Positions 16,480 through 26,684 are shown, counted from the first letter of the stretch. The stretch is DNA of 64,000 bases from Parvimonas sp015257355 (GCF_050262165.1 NZ_CP189844.1); one strand, 5' to 3'. Numbers and translations: made by a program. The notes: generated by a model from the letters alone, not told the origin.

Positions 16480-18150
16480 TTAAAGAGTTGTAATACTATA
16501 TTTTAAACACTTCCCATTTTCTACTTTGTAAATAACATCTGCAAATGATACTGTGCTCATTCTATGAGAAATCAAAAATACCATTCCCTTACAATTTTCC
16601 TTAATTAAATTTAAAATTATTGATTCATTTAAAGTGTCTAAATTACTTGTTGGCTCATCAAAAATATAAACATCTGCTTTTTTCAATAATGCTCTCATAA
16701 GTTCAAGTCTTTGCATTTCCCCACTTGAAAAAATTACTCTTTCGGAATTTATCTTAGTATCAAGTCCATTTTCAGTTGATAAAATCTTATCTTTTAATCT
16801 ACATTTTTCTGCGATATATAAAATTTCATCATCAGTAATATTTTTATTTCCAAGAGTTAAATTTTCTCTAATTGTTTGTGAAAAAATTTGTGGAAATTGT
16901 GGTATATATGCAATTTTTTCTTGTAGTTTTCTACTATCAATATTCAAAATATCATCATTATTTAAAGATATTTTACCAGATTTTGCAACATACCATTTCA
17001 TTACTATTTTCATCAATGTACTCTTTCCAGAGCCGCTTTCACCAACAAGACCAACAATTTTCTTGTCTTCAAATTTTAAATCTAAATTTTCAAAAATTAG
17101 CTTATCTCTATTTGGATATGAAAAGTCAACATTTTCAAACTTTATTTCATCAATCTTTTCAACTTCTTTACTACCTTCATTTCCAACTGCTTCCTTTTCA
17201 TCTAATAGACTAAAAGTTTGTCTTGCAGCTTGTAAAGCACGTCCTAAACCCAACGGAAGTCTACTAAGCTCTAAGAAAGGAGCAAAAGATGAACTGAAAA
17301 CAACTAGGGTAATTACTGCATCTTTAATGCTAATCAATTCTTTTTTAACAAGAACAAAATCAACAAATGCAAAAGCGAAAACGCCGAGACCAATTGTTAA
17401 AAAGCTAAATGAAAATTGTAAAAAGTTTAATTTTGCAACATTTCTTTCTTTTCTATTAACAATTTTACTTTCTTTTTCTAAATTTTTAAATCTTTCTTTT
17501 TCAACTCCAAGTTGAAGTAAATCTTTCATACCTTTTAAACTTTCCAAGAAATATGAAGTATATGATTTTCTATATTGTTGTTGAATTTCAAGATGTGGTT
17601 TTAATTTACTTGAAAATACATTAGGAATTATAACTGCAAGTATAAAGTATACAGTTAGTGCAATTAAACTTAATTGTAAGCTATAATGTAAATAGTACAA
17701 AATAAGCACTATTGAAACAATAAGTCCTGTTGTAATTGGAGCTAATGTATGAGCAAAGAAAACTTCTAGAGCTTCAACATCTTCTCCTATAAGTTTTAAT
17801 AGAGCTCCACTGTCTTGAGAATCTAATTTTGAAGGAACAAGTCTTCTAAGTTTCGCAAAAATTTCTCTTCTAAAATCAGCTAAAACTTTAAATGCAACGT
17901 AATGACCAAAATAATGTTCTCCATATCTGAATAGTCCTCTTGAAACTGCAAGAACAACTAAAATTATTAAGGAAAATATCTTTAACTTCCCTCCGTTCAA
18001 AACATCAAATCCTAAAGAAATTATTTTCGCAGGAATATATACTGTAATTAGAAATCCAAAAACTGCAAAAAATACAGCCAACAAAATTACAGGAAGTAAA
18101 TTTTTCATAAAATTAATTAGTCTAGTAACTAGTTTTATACTATCTTTCAT
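16480..18150 (-). CDS. ABC exporter half-transporter, CydC-like
   Basis: A 556-residue fusion of a six-helix exporter domain (about 1-310) and an ATPase domain (about 335-550). ATPase motifs: Walker A GESGSGKS, signature FSSGEMQR, Walker B VYIFDEPTSNLD, and the H-loop ISHRMST. The layout and order resemble the CydDC cysteine/glutathione exporter pair, but no cydAB is nearby, so the substrate is open; lipid-linked or peptide export is also possible. It overlaps the end of the upstream half-transporter gene by 11 bases, which indicates translational coupling and a heterodimer. Confidence 0.86.
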   Translation of the reverse strand: MKDSIKLVTRLINFMKNLLPVILLAVFFAVFGFLITVYIPAKIISLGFDVLNGGKLKIFSLIILVVLAVSRGLFRYGEHYFGHYVAFKVLADFRREIFAKLRRLVPSKLDSQDSGALLKLIGEDVEALEVFFAHTLAPITTGLIVSIVLILYYLHYSLQLSLIALTVYFILAVIIPNVFSSKLKPHLEIQQQYRKSYTSYFLESLKGMKDLLQLGVEKERFKNLEKESKIVNRKERNVAKLNFLQFSFSFLTIGLGVFAFAFVDFVLVKKELISIKDAVITLVVFSSSFAPFLELSRLPLGLGRALQAARQTFSLLDEKEAVGNEGSKEVEKIDEIKFENVDFSYPNRDKLIFENLDLKFEDKKIVGLVGESGSGKSTLMKIVMKWYVAKSGKISLNNDDILNIDSRKLQEKIAYIPQFPQIFSQTIRENLTLGNKNITDDEILYIAEKCRLKDKILSTENGLDTKINSERVIFSSGEMQRLELMRALLKKADVYIFDEPTSNLDTLNESIILNLIKENCKGMVFLISHRMSTVSFADVIYKVENGKCLKYSITTL

Positions 18151-19930
18151 TTAAAATTTCCTCCATTTCATTTTGTTTATCTAATAATAATTTATATTCA
18201 AAGTTTGAATTGTATAAATCATTAGGTTTTCCAAAGTCCCATTTTTTTTCTTGTCCCATAAATAGAACAAAGTCAGCTTTGTTAACTTGTTTCATCTTAT
18301 GAGAAATAAACATAACAATAGAATTTTTAGAAATCATCTTAATTAATTCTAAAATTGCAATTTCATTTTCAGTATCGACACTTGAAGTCATTTCATCAAA
18401 AATGTAAATTTTTCTATTTGCAAGTAAACTTCTAACACAGATAATTTGTTGTCTTTGACCAGGAGAAATTAATCTTCCATTTTCTCCAATAATTGTATTA
18501 AAACCATCAGGTAATGTTTGTACGAATTTTAAGATATTTTTTTCTTCAATCCAATCTAAAATTTCTTTTTCAGACATTTTTGTTGCTTTTTTTAAATTAT
18601 CCATAATACTTTCATTAAAAACATAAGAATCAGGAGAAACATAAAAGCCTAATGAATTTATATCTGCTTTTGAAAAATCTCTTAATGACTTTCCATCAAG
18701 TAAAATCTCTCCAGAATAATTTTCAAGATTTTTAAATAATATCTTTGCAAATGTACTCTTTCCAAGTCCACTTTCTCCGGCAATTGCAAATAAACTGCCC
18801 TTTGAAATAATAACATCAAGATCTTTTAAAATATATCTATCATCATAAGCAAATGAAACATTTTTAAATTCTATATTATCAATGCTTTTCAATTCAATGT
18901 TAGAATCACCATTTATATTATCAACTTTAACGCCATCTAAGAAAGTAAAAATTCTATCAGCCATTTTTGTATTCATCATAAGCAAATGCATACAATATCC
19001 TAATTCTCTAATAGGAGTGAAAAATTCAGTAGCAATTAGTATAAAGAATATAAAGTTAAAAATTGACATTCCACCATTTGAAATTGAACTTACAGCTAAA
19101 AATCCTGATATTGCTATTCCTAAATACATAACTCCGTCCATATAACCAACAGATTGAAGTTGGAATTTTAACAGTTCCATAGTTGAAAGCCTAAATTTTT
19201 CAGCACTTTCATTGAAATTTTTCTCATAAATTCCATCAGCGCAATAAGAATAAAGAGTATTTAACCCTTTTAAATCATCCATAAATAAATTACTTACATC
19301 CATATATGTTGACCAATAATGTTGCATTATTTTTGCAGAACGTTTTTGGATTAAGACTATTGAAACTGGAATAAAAGGTATGCTTACTAAGAAAACCAAA
19401 CCTCCTAATGGATAGATATAGACTACAATTAATAAAATTGTTGCACAGTTAAAATATGTTCTTAAAGTAGTTGTTAGATAATTACTGTAAAAGGTATCTA
19501 AACTATCGATCCCTTGAGATGCAATTGTAAGTATATCAGCAGTTGAATAACCTTTAAACGCTTCTTCCTCACTTTTAGAAAAAGCATCAAAAAATTTAAC
19601 TTTTAAATTATCTCTAGCAAATTGAGATGCTACACCTTGATATTTCTTTGCAAAAATTGAAATTGCAAAACCGAAAATATTTAATCCTATTACAATAATT
19701 ACATATGTAAAAAGGCTAAATTCTGTATTGTTATATAAATTTGAAAATCCTTTTGCAATAACTCCAAAAGAAATTATTCTCATCAAAAATTGAATCCAAG
19801 ATAAGAATGATGCAATATAAACAAATCTCATTCTATCTCCAAGTTCTTTTTTTAATCTATTTTTTAATTCTTTTCGTCTTTCACGACTTATTTTTTGTTT
19901 CTGAATTTTTGTGCTGAAATCACTATCCAT
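18140..19930 (-). CDS. ABC exporter half-transporter, CydD-like
   Basis: A 596-residue exporter half with an N-terminal basic extension (KQKISRERRKELKNRLKKEL), six membrane helices (to about residue 330), and an ATPase with Walker A AGESGLGKS, a variant signature ISPGQRQQ, Walker B IYIFDEMTSSVDTE and the H-loop FISHKM. In the Walker B region EMTSS replaces the usual EPTSA, and the signature has SPGQ rather than SGGQ, so one nucleotide site of the heterodimer may be asymmetric. The frame is open up to 19981, but GAGGAG six bases before ATG 19930 decides the start. It is the first gene of the pair. Confidence 0.86.
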   Translation of the reverse strand: MDSDFSTKIQKQKISRERRKELKNRLKKELGDRMRFVYIASFLSWIQFLMRIISFGVIAKGFSNLYNNTEFSLFTYVIIVIGLNIFGFAISIFAKKYQGVASQFARDNLKVKFFDAFSKSEEEAFKGYSTADILTIASQGIDSLDTFYSNYLTTTLRTYFNCATILLIVVYIYPLGGLVFLVSIPFIPVSIVLIQKRSAKIMQHYWSTYMDVSNLFMDDLKGLNTLYSYCADGIYEKNFNESAEKFRLSTMELLKFQLQSVGYMDGVMYLGIAISGFLAVSSISNGGMSIFNFIFFILIATEFFTPIRELGYCMHLLMMNTKMADRIFTFLDGVKVDNINGDSNIELKSIDNIEFKNVSFAYDDRYILKDLDVIISKGSLFAIAGESGLGKSTFAKILFKNLENYSGEILLDGKSLRDFSKADINSLGFYVSPDSYVFNESIMDNLKKATKMSEKEILDWIEEKNILKFVQTLPDGFNTIIGENGRLISPGQRQQIICVRSLLANRKIYIFDEMTSSVDTENEIAILELIKMISKNSIVMFISHKMKQVNKADFVLFMGQEKKWDFGKPNDLYNSNFEYKLLLDKQNEMEEILNER

Positions 19931-20020
19931 AAAAAACTCCTCATCATTAATTATACTTATGTTTTTTATAATACCCCACAATGATAATAATTAAAAATAT
20001 AATCAATCTCAATTATAAAT

Positions 20021-20056
20021 AGATAAAAATACCACATAAATGTGGTATTTTTATCT
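20021..20056 (-). terminator. Terminator of proS
   Basis: A perfect 16-bp stem (AGATAAAAATACCACA and its complement) with a four-base loop, overlapping the proS stop codon. Confidence 0.85.
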
Positions 20057-21758
20057 ATTTTATCTTTCTAACTTCTTCTACAACTTTATTTATTGCTTCT
20101 TCAGATGACATTTCAACATTTTCCATTTCTCTTCTTGTTGAAAATTCAATTACATTTTCGTTAGCTTTTTTACCAACTGTAATTCTTAGAGGAATTCCAA
20201 TTAAATCTCTATCATTAAATTTAACTCCTATTCTCTCTTTTCTATCATCAAGCATTACTTCAACACCTTGCGCTTCTAATTCATCATGAATTTTTTCTCC
20301 AAGAGTCATTTGATCTTCATCATTCACATTTACAACAGTAACTATTACATGATAAGGTGCAACTTGAATAGGCCAAATAATTCCTTTTTCATCATTATTT
20401 TGTTCTATAATTGCAGTAATACTTCTTGTAATCCCTATTCCATGGCTTCCCATCCAAAAATATTGACTAACTCCATTTTCATCTAAGAAAGTAGCATTTA
20501 ATGCTTTTGAATATTTTGTTCCTAATTGGAAGATATTTCCAACTTCTATTCCTCTTGCAAATTTTAATGGATGACCACTTATTGGACAAACATCTCCTTC
20601 TTGTACCATAAGTAAATCTTCTACAATTTCTCCATCAAAATCTCTTCCAAAATTGCAATTTATATAGTGATGATCTTCTTTATTTCCACCTACTACTGTA
20701 TTTTTCATAAGAGTTACTCTCTTATCTAAAATTTTTCTTACCTTTAAATCAACAGGTCCTGTGTAACCTGCAAATGTTCCAATTTTTAAAATTGTTTCAT
20801 CATCCATCATTTCAACTTCATGTTCTGGCGCTCCAAGATAAGCACAAAGTTTAGTTAGATTTAATTCTCTATCTCCTGGAATAAAAGCAATTACAGGTTC
20901 TCCTGAAACTACTAAATCAATTGCCTTAACACATTTTGAAATCTCTTGTTTTAAAAATCCTGCTACTTCTTCAATAGTTTTACAATTTGGAGTATGAACT
21001 AATTCAAGTTCTTTTTCTTCTCCACTTTCGTCAACTTTGTAAATAACTTCTGCTTTTTCGTCTGTTGCTGCATATCCACTTTCGTCACAGTAACAGATAA
21101 CTCCTTCACCAACTTCTGAAAGTGCAATAAATTCATGAGAGCTATTTCCACCCATTGCTCCTGCATCACCAGCAACAATTTTATAATTAAGACCTAATCT
21201 ATTAAATACTTTTTCATATGCCTTCCACATTTCCTTATAAGATTCCATCATCATTTCAGGACTTACATCGAAAGTATATGCATCCTTCATTGAAAATTCT
21301 CTTGCTCTATTGATTCCAAAACGAGGTCTTTTTTCATCACGATATTTTGTTTGAATTTGATAAATATTTAAAGGTAATTGTTTATAACTTTTAATTTCTC
21401 CACTAATCAAAGTTGTAAAATATTCTTCGGCAGTAGGTCCAAGACAGAATTCTCTTTCATTTCTATCAGAAACTTTAAACATTTCCGGGCCAAAAGTTTG
21501 CCATCTTCCTGATTCTTCCCATATTTCTTTAGGTTGAAGTGCAGACATTAAAATTTCATATCCACCCATTCTATCCATTTCTTCTCTTACTATATTTTCA
21601 ACTTTTCTAATTGCTCTATAGCCAAGAGGTAGATAAGAGTAAATTCCTGCTGCACTCTTTCTAATCATTCCAGCTCTTAAAAGCAATTTATGACTTATTA
21701 TTTCTGCCTCTTGAGGATCTTCTCTTAGTGTAGGCATGTAATATCTTTTCATTTTCAT
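20055..21758 (-). CDS. proS: Prolyl-tRNA synthetase (bacterial type with editing domain)
   Basis: A 567-residue class II synthetase that charges tRNA-Pro. Motif 2 region FRDEKRPRFGINRAREFSM is reduced here to the visible 'TKYRDEKRPRFG' and 'REFSMKDAYTF'; motif 3 'SHGIGITRSI' lies near residue 440. The insertion between motifs 2 and 3 (about 225-405, with GDRELNLTKL and EHEVEMMDDE) is the YbaK-like editing domain of the long bacterial type. The frame is open for 30 codons further upstream into the T-box terminator, but GGAGG nine bases before ATG 21758 sets the start. Expression is controlled by the T-box leader at 21800-22005. Confidence 0.97.
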   Translation of the reverse strand: MKMKRYYMPTLREDPQEAEIISHKLLLRAGMIRKSAAGIYSYLPLGYRAIRKVENIVREEMDRMGGYEILMSALQPKEIWEESGRWQTFGPEMFKVSDRNEREFCLGPTAEEYFTTLISGEIKSYKQLPLNIYQIQTKYRDEKRPRFGINRAREFSMKDAYTFDVSPEMMMESYKEMWKAYEKVFNRLGLNYKIVAGDAGAMGGNSSHEFIALSEVGEGVICYCDESGYAATDEKAEVIYKVDESGEEKELELVHTPNCKTIEEVAGFLKQEISKCVKAIDLVVSGEPVIAFIPGDRELNLTKLCAYLGAPEHEVEMMDDETILKIGTFAGYTGPVDLKVRKILDKRVTLMKNTVVGGNKEDHHYINCNFGRDFDGEIVEDLLMVQEGDVCPISGHPLKFARGIEVGNIFQLGTKYSKALNATFLDENGVSQYFWMGSHGIGITRSITAIIEQNNDEKGIIWPIQVAPYHVIVTVVNVNDEDQMTLGEKIHDELEAQGVEVMLDDRKERIGVKFNDRDLIGIPLRITVGKKANENVIEFSTRREMENVEMSSEEAINKVVEEVRKIK

Positions 21759-21799
21759 AATATAATTCCTCCAAAATAACAAATTTGTAATTGTGATGA

Positions 21800-22005
21800 T
21801 ATAAAAAAAACGGCAATCATCTCCAAGAGACGAAAGCCGTGGTACCACTCTAATTTATACTTGAAAGCTATAAGGCACAACCCTGTAATTTTAATACAAG
21901 TTCAAAGATAGGTTCAATTATCTGCATAAAAGTTTTTCACCAAACAACTTCTCTCTACATATACAAAAATAATTTACTATTTCTTATCATCACTAAATAT
22001 CTAAT
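21800..22005 (-). promoter_or_regulatory. T-box riboswitch leader of proS, proline specifier
   Basis: On the reverse strand the leader has AGAGTGGTACCACGG (about 21840-21854), the T-box that pairs with the tRNA acceptor end, followed by a terminator hairpin ACGGC...GCCGT plus T8 (21808-21843). In stem I an AGTA element (in AATAGTAAATTA) faces TAATTGAACCTA, so the codon exposed after GAA is CCT, proline. That agrees with the downstream gene. Uncharged tRNA-Pro would stabilise the antiterminator and raise proS expression. Confidence 0.92.
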
Positions 22006-22011
22006 GAATAA

Positions 22012-22040
22012 ATTATATTAAATTTAGCAAAAAAAGTCAA
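22012..22040 (-). promoter_or_regulatory. Promoter of the proS T-box transcript
   Basis: Reverse strand TTGACT-N17-TATAAT. Confidence 0.8.
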
Positions 22041-22068
22041 CCTTAAAATAGTAAATTTCTAAATTTAC

Positions 22069-22097
22069 AAAAAAAAGGTTGAGTAAAAACTCAACCC
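22069..22097 (-). terminator. Terminator of dps
   Basis: Reverse strand GGTTGAGT-TTTT-ACTCAACC plus T8. Confidence 0.92.
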
Positions 22098-22111
22098 AAA
22101 TTTATTTATTC

Positions 22112-22558
22112 TTATTTATTGCAGCAAGGTTTAGAAGCTCTTAAGAACCAAATATTCTTTTCTAATTCTCCAATATGGTCTTCTAACATTGAAACAATTA
22201 TGAAATCTCCATCATTATCAGCTTCTTCTCTAATCTTTGTAGCTTCTTCTTTAATAGCAACTAAGTCATTCATAACAATTTCGTTTACTTCGTCAACTAT
22301 AACTTTTTTAGAATCTAATTCAGCAATTGTAGCATTAGCAACATAATCTTTTAATGATGCAAATGGGAATCCACCTTTCTTTTTAATTGCTTCAGCAACT
22401 TCATCATACCAATCAAAGAATTTTTCATATAAACCTTCTGTGAAAATATGAGTTTGATAGAAGTTTCTTCCTTCTACGTTCCAGTGTAAGTTATGTAACT
22501 TAGTAGTCATAACTGCGATGTTTGATAAATAAACATTTAAACTTTTAAAATCTTTCAT
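22112..22558 (-). CDS. dps: Dps family ferritin-like protein
   Basis: A 148-residue four-helix protein. The ferroxidase-site pattern HNLHWNVEG (about residues 22-30) followed by FFDWYDEVAEAIKKKGG (Asp and Glu ligands) is diagnostic of Dps. Such proteins form 12-mers that oxidise Fe(II) with peroxide and store iron, protecting DNA. The C-terminus ends in PCCNK, an unusual CC pair outside the core. The frame runs upstream to 22699 without a start context; AGGAGG before ATG 22558 fixes the start. A TATAAT at 22593-22598 (reverse strand) may be its -10, but the -35 is poor. Confidence 0.95.
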   Translation of the reverse strand: MKDFKSLNVYLSNIAVMTTKLHNLHWNVEGRNFYQTHIFTEGLYEKFFDWYDEVAEAIKKKGGFPFASLKDYVANATIAELDSKKVIVDEVNEIVMNDLVAIKEEATKIREEADNDGDFIIVSMLEDHIGELEKNIWFLRASKPCCNK

Positions 22559-22813
22559 TTTTAACCCTCCTAATTTTTTATTAATTACAACTATTATATA
22601 CCCAAAAATTAAAAAAATAAAGTTTTTTTTAAAAATTTTAAAAAAAATTTTTTTATTCATTTGTGGAGATATTTTATATAAAATAGCATCTAAAAACATT
22701 TAATTGGTTATTATTTTAAAAAATTGTTATTATTTCAATTGTAAAATGGAATTTGACAAATTTTACCATTAGAAAAATACCTACAAACGCCTAAATTGTA
22801 ACATTTTTGTAAT

Positions 22814-22840
22814 TGCTTTTATTTTTTTTTCTGTTATAAT
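22814..22840 (+). promoter_or_regulatory. Extended -10 promoter of the acyltransferase gene
   Basis: TTGCTT-N15-TATAAT with TGT directly before the TATAAT. The short spacer is compensated by the extended -10. The rest of 22559-22871 (313 bp) holds only the two divergent promoter regions. Confidence 0.5.
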
Positions 22841-22871
22841 CTCTAATGAACAATTTTATAAGGACACACAA

Positions 22872-24797
22872 ATGAAAAGCTTTAAATTAAATTTAAATAA
22901 AATAAATCTAAATGAATTAAAACAAATAAAAAAATCTGATTTTTTTAAAAAAAGAGAAGATAAAAATAAAGAAAAATTTCATATAAAGAGTTTTGATGGA
23001 CTTCGTGCAATAGCCGTCATTCTTGTTATGCTATATCATATTATTCCTCATATAGTACCTGGAGGATACTTAGGTGTTGTAATTTTTCTAGTATTAAGTG
23101 GTTATTTAGTAACTGATAACTTTTTACGAGAAATGGATAAGCATATGTATCTGGATATTATTAAGTTTTGGAAAAAAAGAGTTGTAAAACTTTATACTCC
23201 ACTTCTACCAATGCTTAGCATAGTAAGTTTATTCGTATTATTATTCTTTAATGATATGTTAAATGACTATGTTGGAAATTTATTTAGCTCAATCTTTGGA
23301 ATAAATAATATTTACCAAATACTTCATGGACTATCATATTTTGATGCGCATGGAAATCCAAATCCATTTACACATCTTTGGTCTTTGGGACTTGAGGTAC
23401 AATTCTATTTAATATGGCCTATTTTAATTTCTCTACTATATAGAACATTTAAGTTAAGAAGAAAAAGCCTTGCGATTATTACATTGATACTATCATTAGC
23501 GTCAGCAACTACAATGTTTATGTTATATTCTCAAAATACTGATGTATCAAGAATATACTATGGAATTGACACAAGAGCTTTTAGCTTTTTAATAGGATGC
23601 TTCTTTGCTTTTTTATTTCCAAGAAATAAAGTGCAAGAAATTCAACTTTCAAAAACAAAAAGTATATGTGTAGGTATTATCTCCATTATACTATTTTTAG
23701 GAATATTATATCTTTCAGTAACTATGGATGCAAAGATGGATATAGTATATAAATTCGGAATGTATTTTTACTCAATTTTAATAGGAATTTTACTTATCTT
23801 ATTACTTTTAAAAGATAATATAATTAATAAATTCTTTTGTTTTACACCATTTATAGAAATCGGAAAAAGAAGTTATAGTTTATACCTATGGCAATATCCA
23901 ATTACAATATTTATAGGTGATTACTTAAAATGGAGTAAAATTTCAATTATATACCTTGTTTTATTAGAACTTTTATTTTCAATTATTTTTGCAGAAATTA
24001 GTTATAGATTATTTGAAGGTAAAGAAAATTATTTAATCTATATAAATAAAAAATGTAGTGAAGATATAAAAAATAGAAATCTATTTTCAGCAATTGGAAT
24101 TTTAGCAGTATTTATTATTTTTGCAACATCAATTCTATCAATTTCACAAAAAACTGATGATATTGAAGAACTAAAAACAAAGCTTGAAAATATTCAAAAA
24201 AATAACGCTCAAAATATTGAAAATAATAATCAAGAAATTCCAAACAAAGAAGAATTGAATAAAAAAATTACTAAAAATGAACCTACTATAAAACCTGAGA
24301 ACAATATTGATTTATCTACAACTGAAATTACTTTTATTGGAGATAGTATAATGTTATCAGCTTCAGATGCAATTAAAAGTGAATTTAAAAATGCAATAGT
24401 AGATGCAAAAGTTAGTCGTCAAGCATGGGATTTGCCAAAAGTTTTAGATCATTTAAAAGAAACTAACAATATAAAAGATATTGTTGTAATTCATTTAGGA
24501 AGTAATTACAAAATAAATAAAGAAAAATTCAAGGCAGATCTTGAATCTTTAGGAAATAGAAAAATATTTTTAATAAACTGTGTGGTGCCAGATCCTTGGG
24601 AAGAACAAGTTAATACAACTTTAAAAGAACTTTCTGATGAAATGGAAAATGTAGAAGTTATAGATTGGTACTCATTTGCTAAAGATAAAAAAGAACTTTT
24701 CTATAAAGATGCTACACATCCAAATGGACAAGGTTCAAAAGAATATACTAATTTATTAAAAACTGAATTAAGTAAATATTTAAAAAAGGAGCATTAA
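22872..24797 (+). CDS. OatA-like O-acyltransferase with C-terminal SGNH domain
   Basis: A 641-residue membrane protein of the acyltransferase-3 / OatA type. Residues about 40-425 hold ten or eleven membrane helices and the family motifs FDGLRAIAVILVMLYHI and 'HLWSLGLEVQFYLIWP'. A linker rich in Asn/Glu/Lys follows (about 435-480). The extracellular SGNH hydrolase-like domain (about 485-641) shows FIGDSIM with the catalytic Ser, HLGSN, and DATHPNGQGS with the Asp-His pair. OatA O-acetylates muramic acid and gives lysozyme resistance; close relatives acylate teichoic acid or polysaccharide. It sits convergent to the cross-bridge gene block, consistent with a wall-modifying role. Confidence 0.88.
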   Translation: MKSFKLNLNKINLNELKQIKKSDFFKKREDKNKEKFHIKSFDGLRAIAVILVMLYHIIPHIVPGGYLGVVIFLVLSGYLVTDNFLREMDKHMYLDIIKFWKKRVVKLYTPLLPMLSIVSLFVLLFFNDMLNDYVGNLFSSIFGINNIYQILHGLSYFDAHGNPNPFTHLWSLGLEVQFYLIWPILISLLYRTFKLRRKSLAIITLILSLASATTMFMLYSQNTDVSRIYYGIDTRAFSFLIGCFFAFLFPRNKVQEIQLSKTKSICVGIISIILFLGILYLSVTMDAKMDIVYKFGMYFYSILIGILLILLLLKDNIINKFFCFTPFIEIGKRSYSLYLWQYPITIFIGDYLKWSKISIIYLVLLELLFSIIFAEISYRLFEGKENYLIYINKKCSEDIKNRNLFSAIGILAVFIIFATSILSISQKTDDIEELKTKLENIQKNNAQNIENNNQEIPNKEELNKKITKNEPTIKPENNIDLSTTEITFIGDSIMLSASDAIKSEFKNAIVDAKVSRQAWDLPKVLDHLKETNNIKDIVVIHLGSNYKINKEKFKADLESLGNRKIFLINCVVPDPWEEQVNTTLKELSDEMENVEVIDWYSFAKDKKELFYKDATHPNGQGSKEYTNLLKTELSKYLKKEH

Positions 24798-24808
24798 GCT
24801 CCTTTTTA
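24782..24808. terminator. Bidirectional terminator between convergent genes
   Basis: AAAAAGGAGC / GCTCCTTTTT hairpin with A and T runs on the two sides, between the acyltransferase and racemase genes. Confidence 0.85.
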
Positions 24809-24813
24809 TATTA

Positions 24814-25494
24814 TTATTTTATTTTCGCACCGCTAAGTTCAATACTTTTATTTACAAGAACATCCAAAGCATCAATTGTATTTATGCTTTTACAAATATC
24901 TAAAAGACTAAGTTCTGTACAAGCAATTATTCCAATAGTATCTTTGTCACAATACTTATTAAGAATTTCAATAAATTCTTTATTTTCTAAGTTATTTGTT
25001 TCTTTAATATTATAAATAATATCCATAACAGAATTTTTATCCGCAGTGGATAATTCTTTAACTTCTATTCCATATTTTTGTGCATATTTATCATAAACTT
25101 TTGAATTAAGAGTTCCAATAGTTCCAAAAACGGCAACTTGTTTTACTCCTCTTCTCTCTATTTCAAGAATTGTTTCTTCAATCATATTTATAATTTTTAA
25201 ATTAGTATATTTACTAAATTCATCATAAAAATAATGACTTGTATTACAAGGAATAGCAACTACATCTACACCAATATTATCAAGAATTTCTAAGTCTTTT
25301 TTTATTACACTTAAAAACTCTAAATCCTTTTTCTCAATAATACATCTTGTTCTATCTGGCATAGTTGAGTGATTTAATACAACTAAATCAATATGTTCAT
25401 TGTCATTATGTGCATCTGTATTTAAAACAACTTTATCGTAAAATTTAACAGTTGCTAAAGGTCCCATACCCCCAATAACTCCTAATTTATACAC
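24814..25494 (-). CDS. Aspartate racemase (Asp/Glu racemase family)
   Basis: A 226-residue cofactor-independent racemase. It starts with LGVIGGMGPLATVKFYDKV and has the two catalytic cysteines in AIPCNTSHYF (about residue 83) and IACTELSLL (about 191). The GGMGPLAT form is typical of aspartate racemase rather than of glutamate racemase MurI. The start is GTG 25494, six bases after GGAGG; its G is shared with the stop codon of the upstream ATP-grasp ligase. It would supply D-Asp to that ligase for the peptidoglycan cross-bridge. Last gene of the block; a shared hairpin at 24782-24808 ends it. Confidence 0.9.
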   Translation of the reverse strand: MYKLGVIGGMGPLATVKFYDKVVLNTDAHNDNEHIDLVVLNHSTMPDRTRCIIEKKDLEFLSVIKKDLEILDNIGVDVVAIPCNTSHYFYDEFSKYTNLKIINMIEETILEIERRGVKQVAVFGTIGTLNSKVYDKYAQKYGIEVKELSTADKNSVMDIIYNIKETNNLENKEFIEILNKYCDKDTIGIIACTELSLLDICKSINTIDALDVLVNKSIELSGAKIK

Positions 25495-26684
25495 TATTTC
25501 CTCCTAAATATCTTTCTAAAAACTTTTCCTAATAGAATTTTATTAAAGAAAAACCATGGTTTTAAATCATTAATTGCAAAAATTGCAGGAGCCCACTTTC
25601 TGGAAAATGAAATCTTTAAAGATTTTAAAATACTTACTTGTTTAGTTCTCGCATAACGCCAAATTGCAACCATATCTTCAAAGCCATAAATAAAAGCTAA
25701 GTTTGTATCGTAATCAATATATTTACAATCACTTTCTTTTAATTGACCAGTTACATCAAGATACGCAATATATGGCATATTAATTCCAACTTTATATATT
25801 AAGTTGTTGAAATTAGTAGTTCTTGCATTTATCTCTATTAAATAAATTTCTCCTGTTTTTTCATGTTTTTTAAATTCTATTTCTCCAAAACCTCTATATC
25901 CGATATTTTCTAGGAATGGCTTTGAAATATCTACTAATTGTTGATTATATTTTTGAATTGTAAAAACTGAAGCTCCGAAATTAATTGGCCACTGTCTTTG
26001 TTTTTGAGCAGTCATATAATGAGTAGTTTTACCACTTCTATCAATATAATAGTCATAAGTTAACATACAATCATCAAATCCCGGAACAATTTCTTGAACA
26101 AAAATTTCAATATCATTATCGTTTGCTTTCTTTATTCCAGCTTCCATTTCTTCAATATTTTTACAAATAAAAACTTTATTTCTAAATACTTTTGTAAATT
26201 TTACAGTATCAAAAGGTTTAATTATGCATGGAAAACCCACTTCATTATTTACTCTTTCAACTAAATTTTCATCATTTGCACTTATAGTAGTCGGAATTTT
26301 TACTCCATTTTCTTTTGCAATATCATGTAGAGTCCATTTATCTAATAATCTTGTATTAAGTCCTTTAGCTTGACTAATCAAATAATATTTTTCTAACTCA
26401 TCATAATATTCATCAATAAATTCAACATATTTATCATGTGTCGGAAGTAAAACAGGTTTTTCATCTTGTTTCTTTCCGTACTCTATTAAGCCTTGAAAAG
26501 CCTCTTCACCAAAATTATTCAAATTTTCTATTTTTAAAAATTCAGATATATATTTTGACTTTGCTCCATAAGAGTTTTCAAAGTCGTAATCACAAGCTAC
26601 AACATGAACTCCTTCACGACCTAGACATCTAATTATACTAAGTCCTATATAGTAATTACAACCTAAAACAACCGCTTTGTTCAT
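25494..26684 (-). CDS. ATP-grasp carboxylate-amine ligase, probable D-aspartate ligase
   Basis: A 396-residue ATP-grasp enzyme. It starts with a Rossmann-like preATP-grasp fold (VVLGCNYYIGLSIIRCLG), has the ATP-binding region 'GFPCIIKPFDTVKF' (about 150), VQEIVPGFDD (about 200) and the metal site 'FGEIEFKKHEKTGEIYLIEINART' seen as GEIEF and IEINAR. This resembles Enterococcus faecium Aslfm, which joins D-Asp through its beta-carboxyl to the stem-peptide Lys. The flanking aspartate racemase and asparagine synthase, with murE upstream, support that role. It starts 11 bases after asnB. Other ATP-grasp functions, such as peptide tagging, cannot be excluded from the sequence alone. Confidence 0.8.
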   Translation of the reverse strand: MNKAVVLGCNYYIGLSIIRCLGREGVHVVACDYDFENSYGAKSKYISEFLKIENLNNFGEEAFQGLIEYGKKQDEKPVLLPTHDKYVEFIDEYYDELEKYYLISQAKGLNTRLLDKWTLHDIAKENGVKIPTTISANDENLVERVNNEVGFPCIIKPFDTVKFTKVFRNKVFICKNIEEMEAGIKKANDNDIEIFVQEIVPGFDDCMLTYDYYIDRSGKTTHYMTAQKQRQWPINFGASVFTIQKYNQQLVDISKPFLENIGYRGFGEIEFKKHEKTGEIYLIEINARTTNFNNLIYKVGINMPYIAYLDVTGQLKESDCKYIDYDTNLAFIYGFEDMVAIWRYARTKQVSILKSLKISFSRKWAPAIFAINDLKPWFFFNKILLGKVFRKIFRRK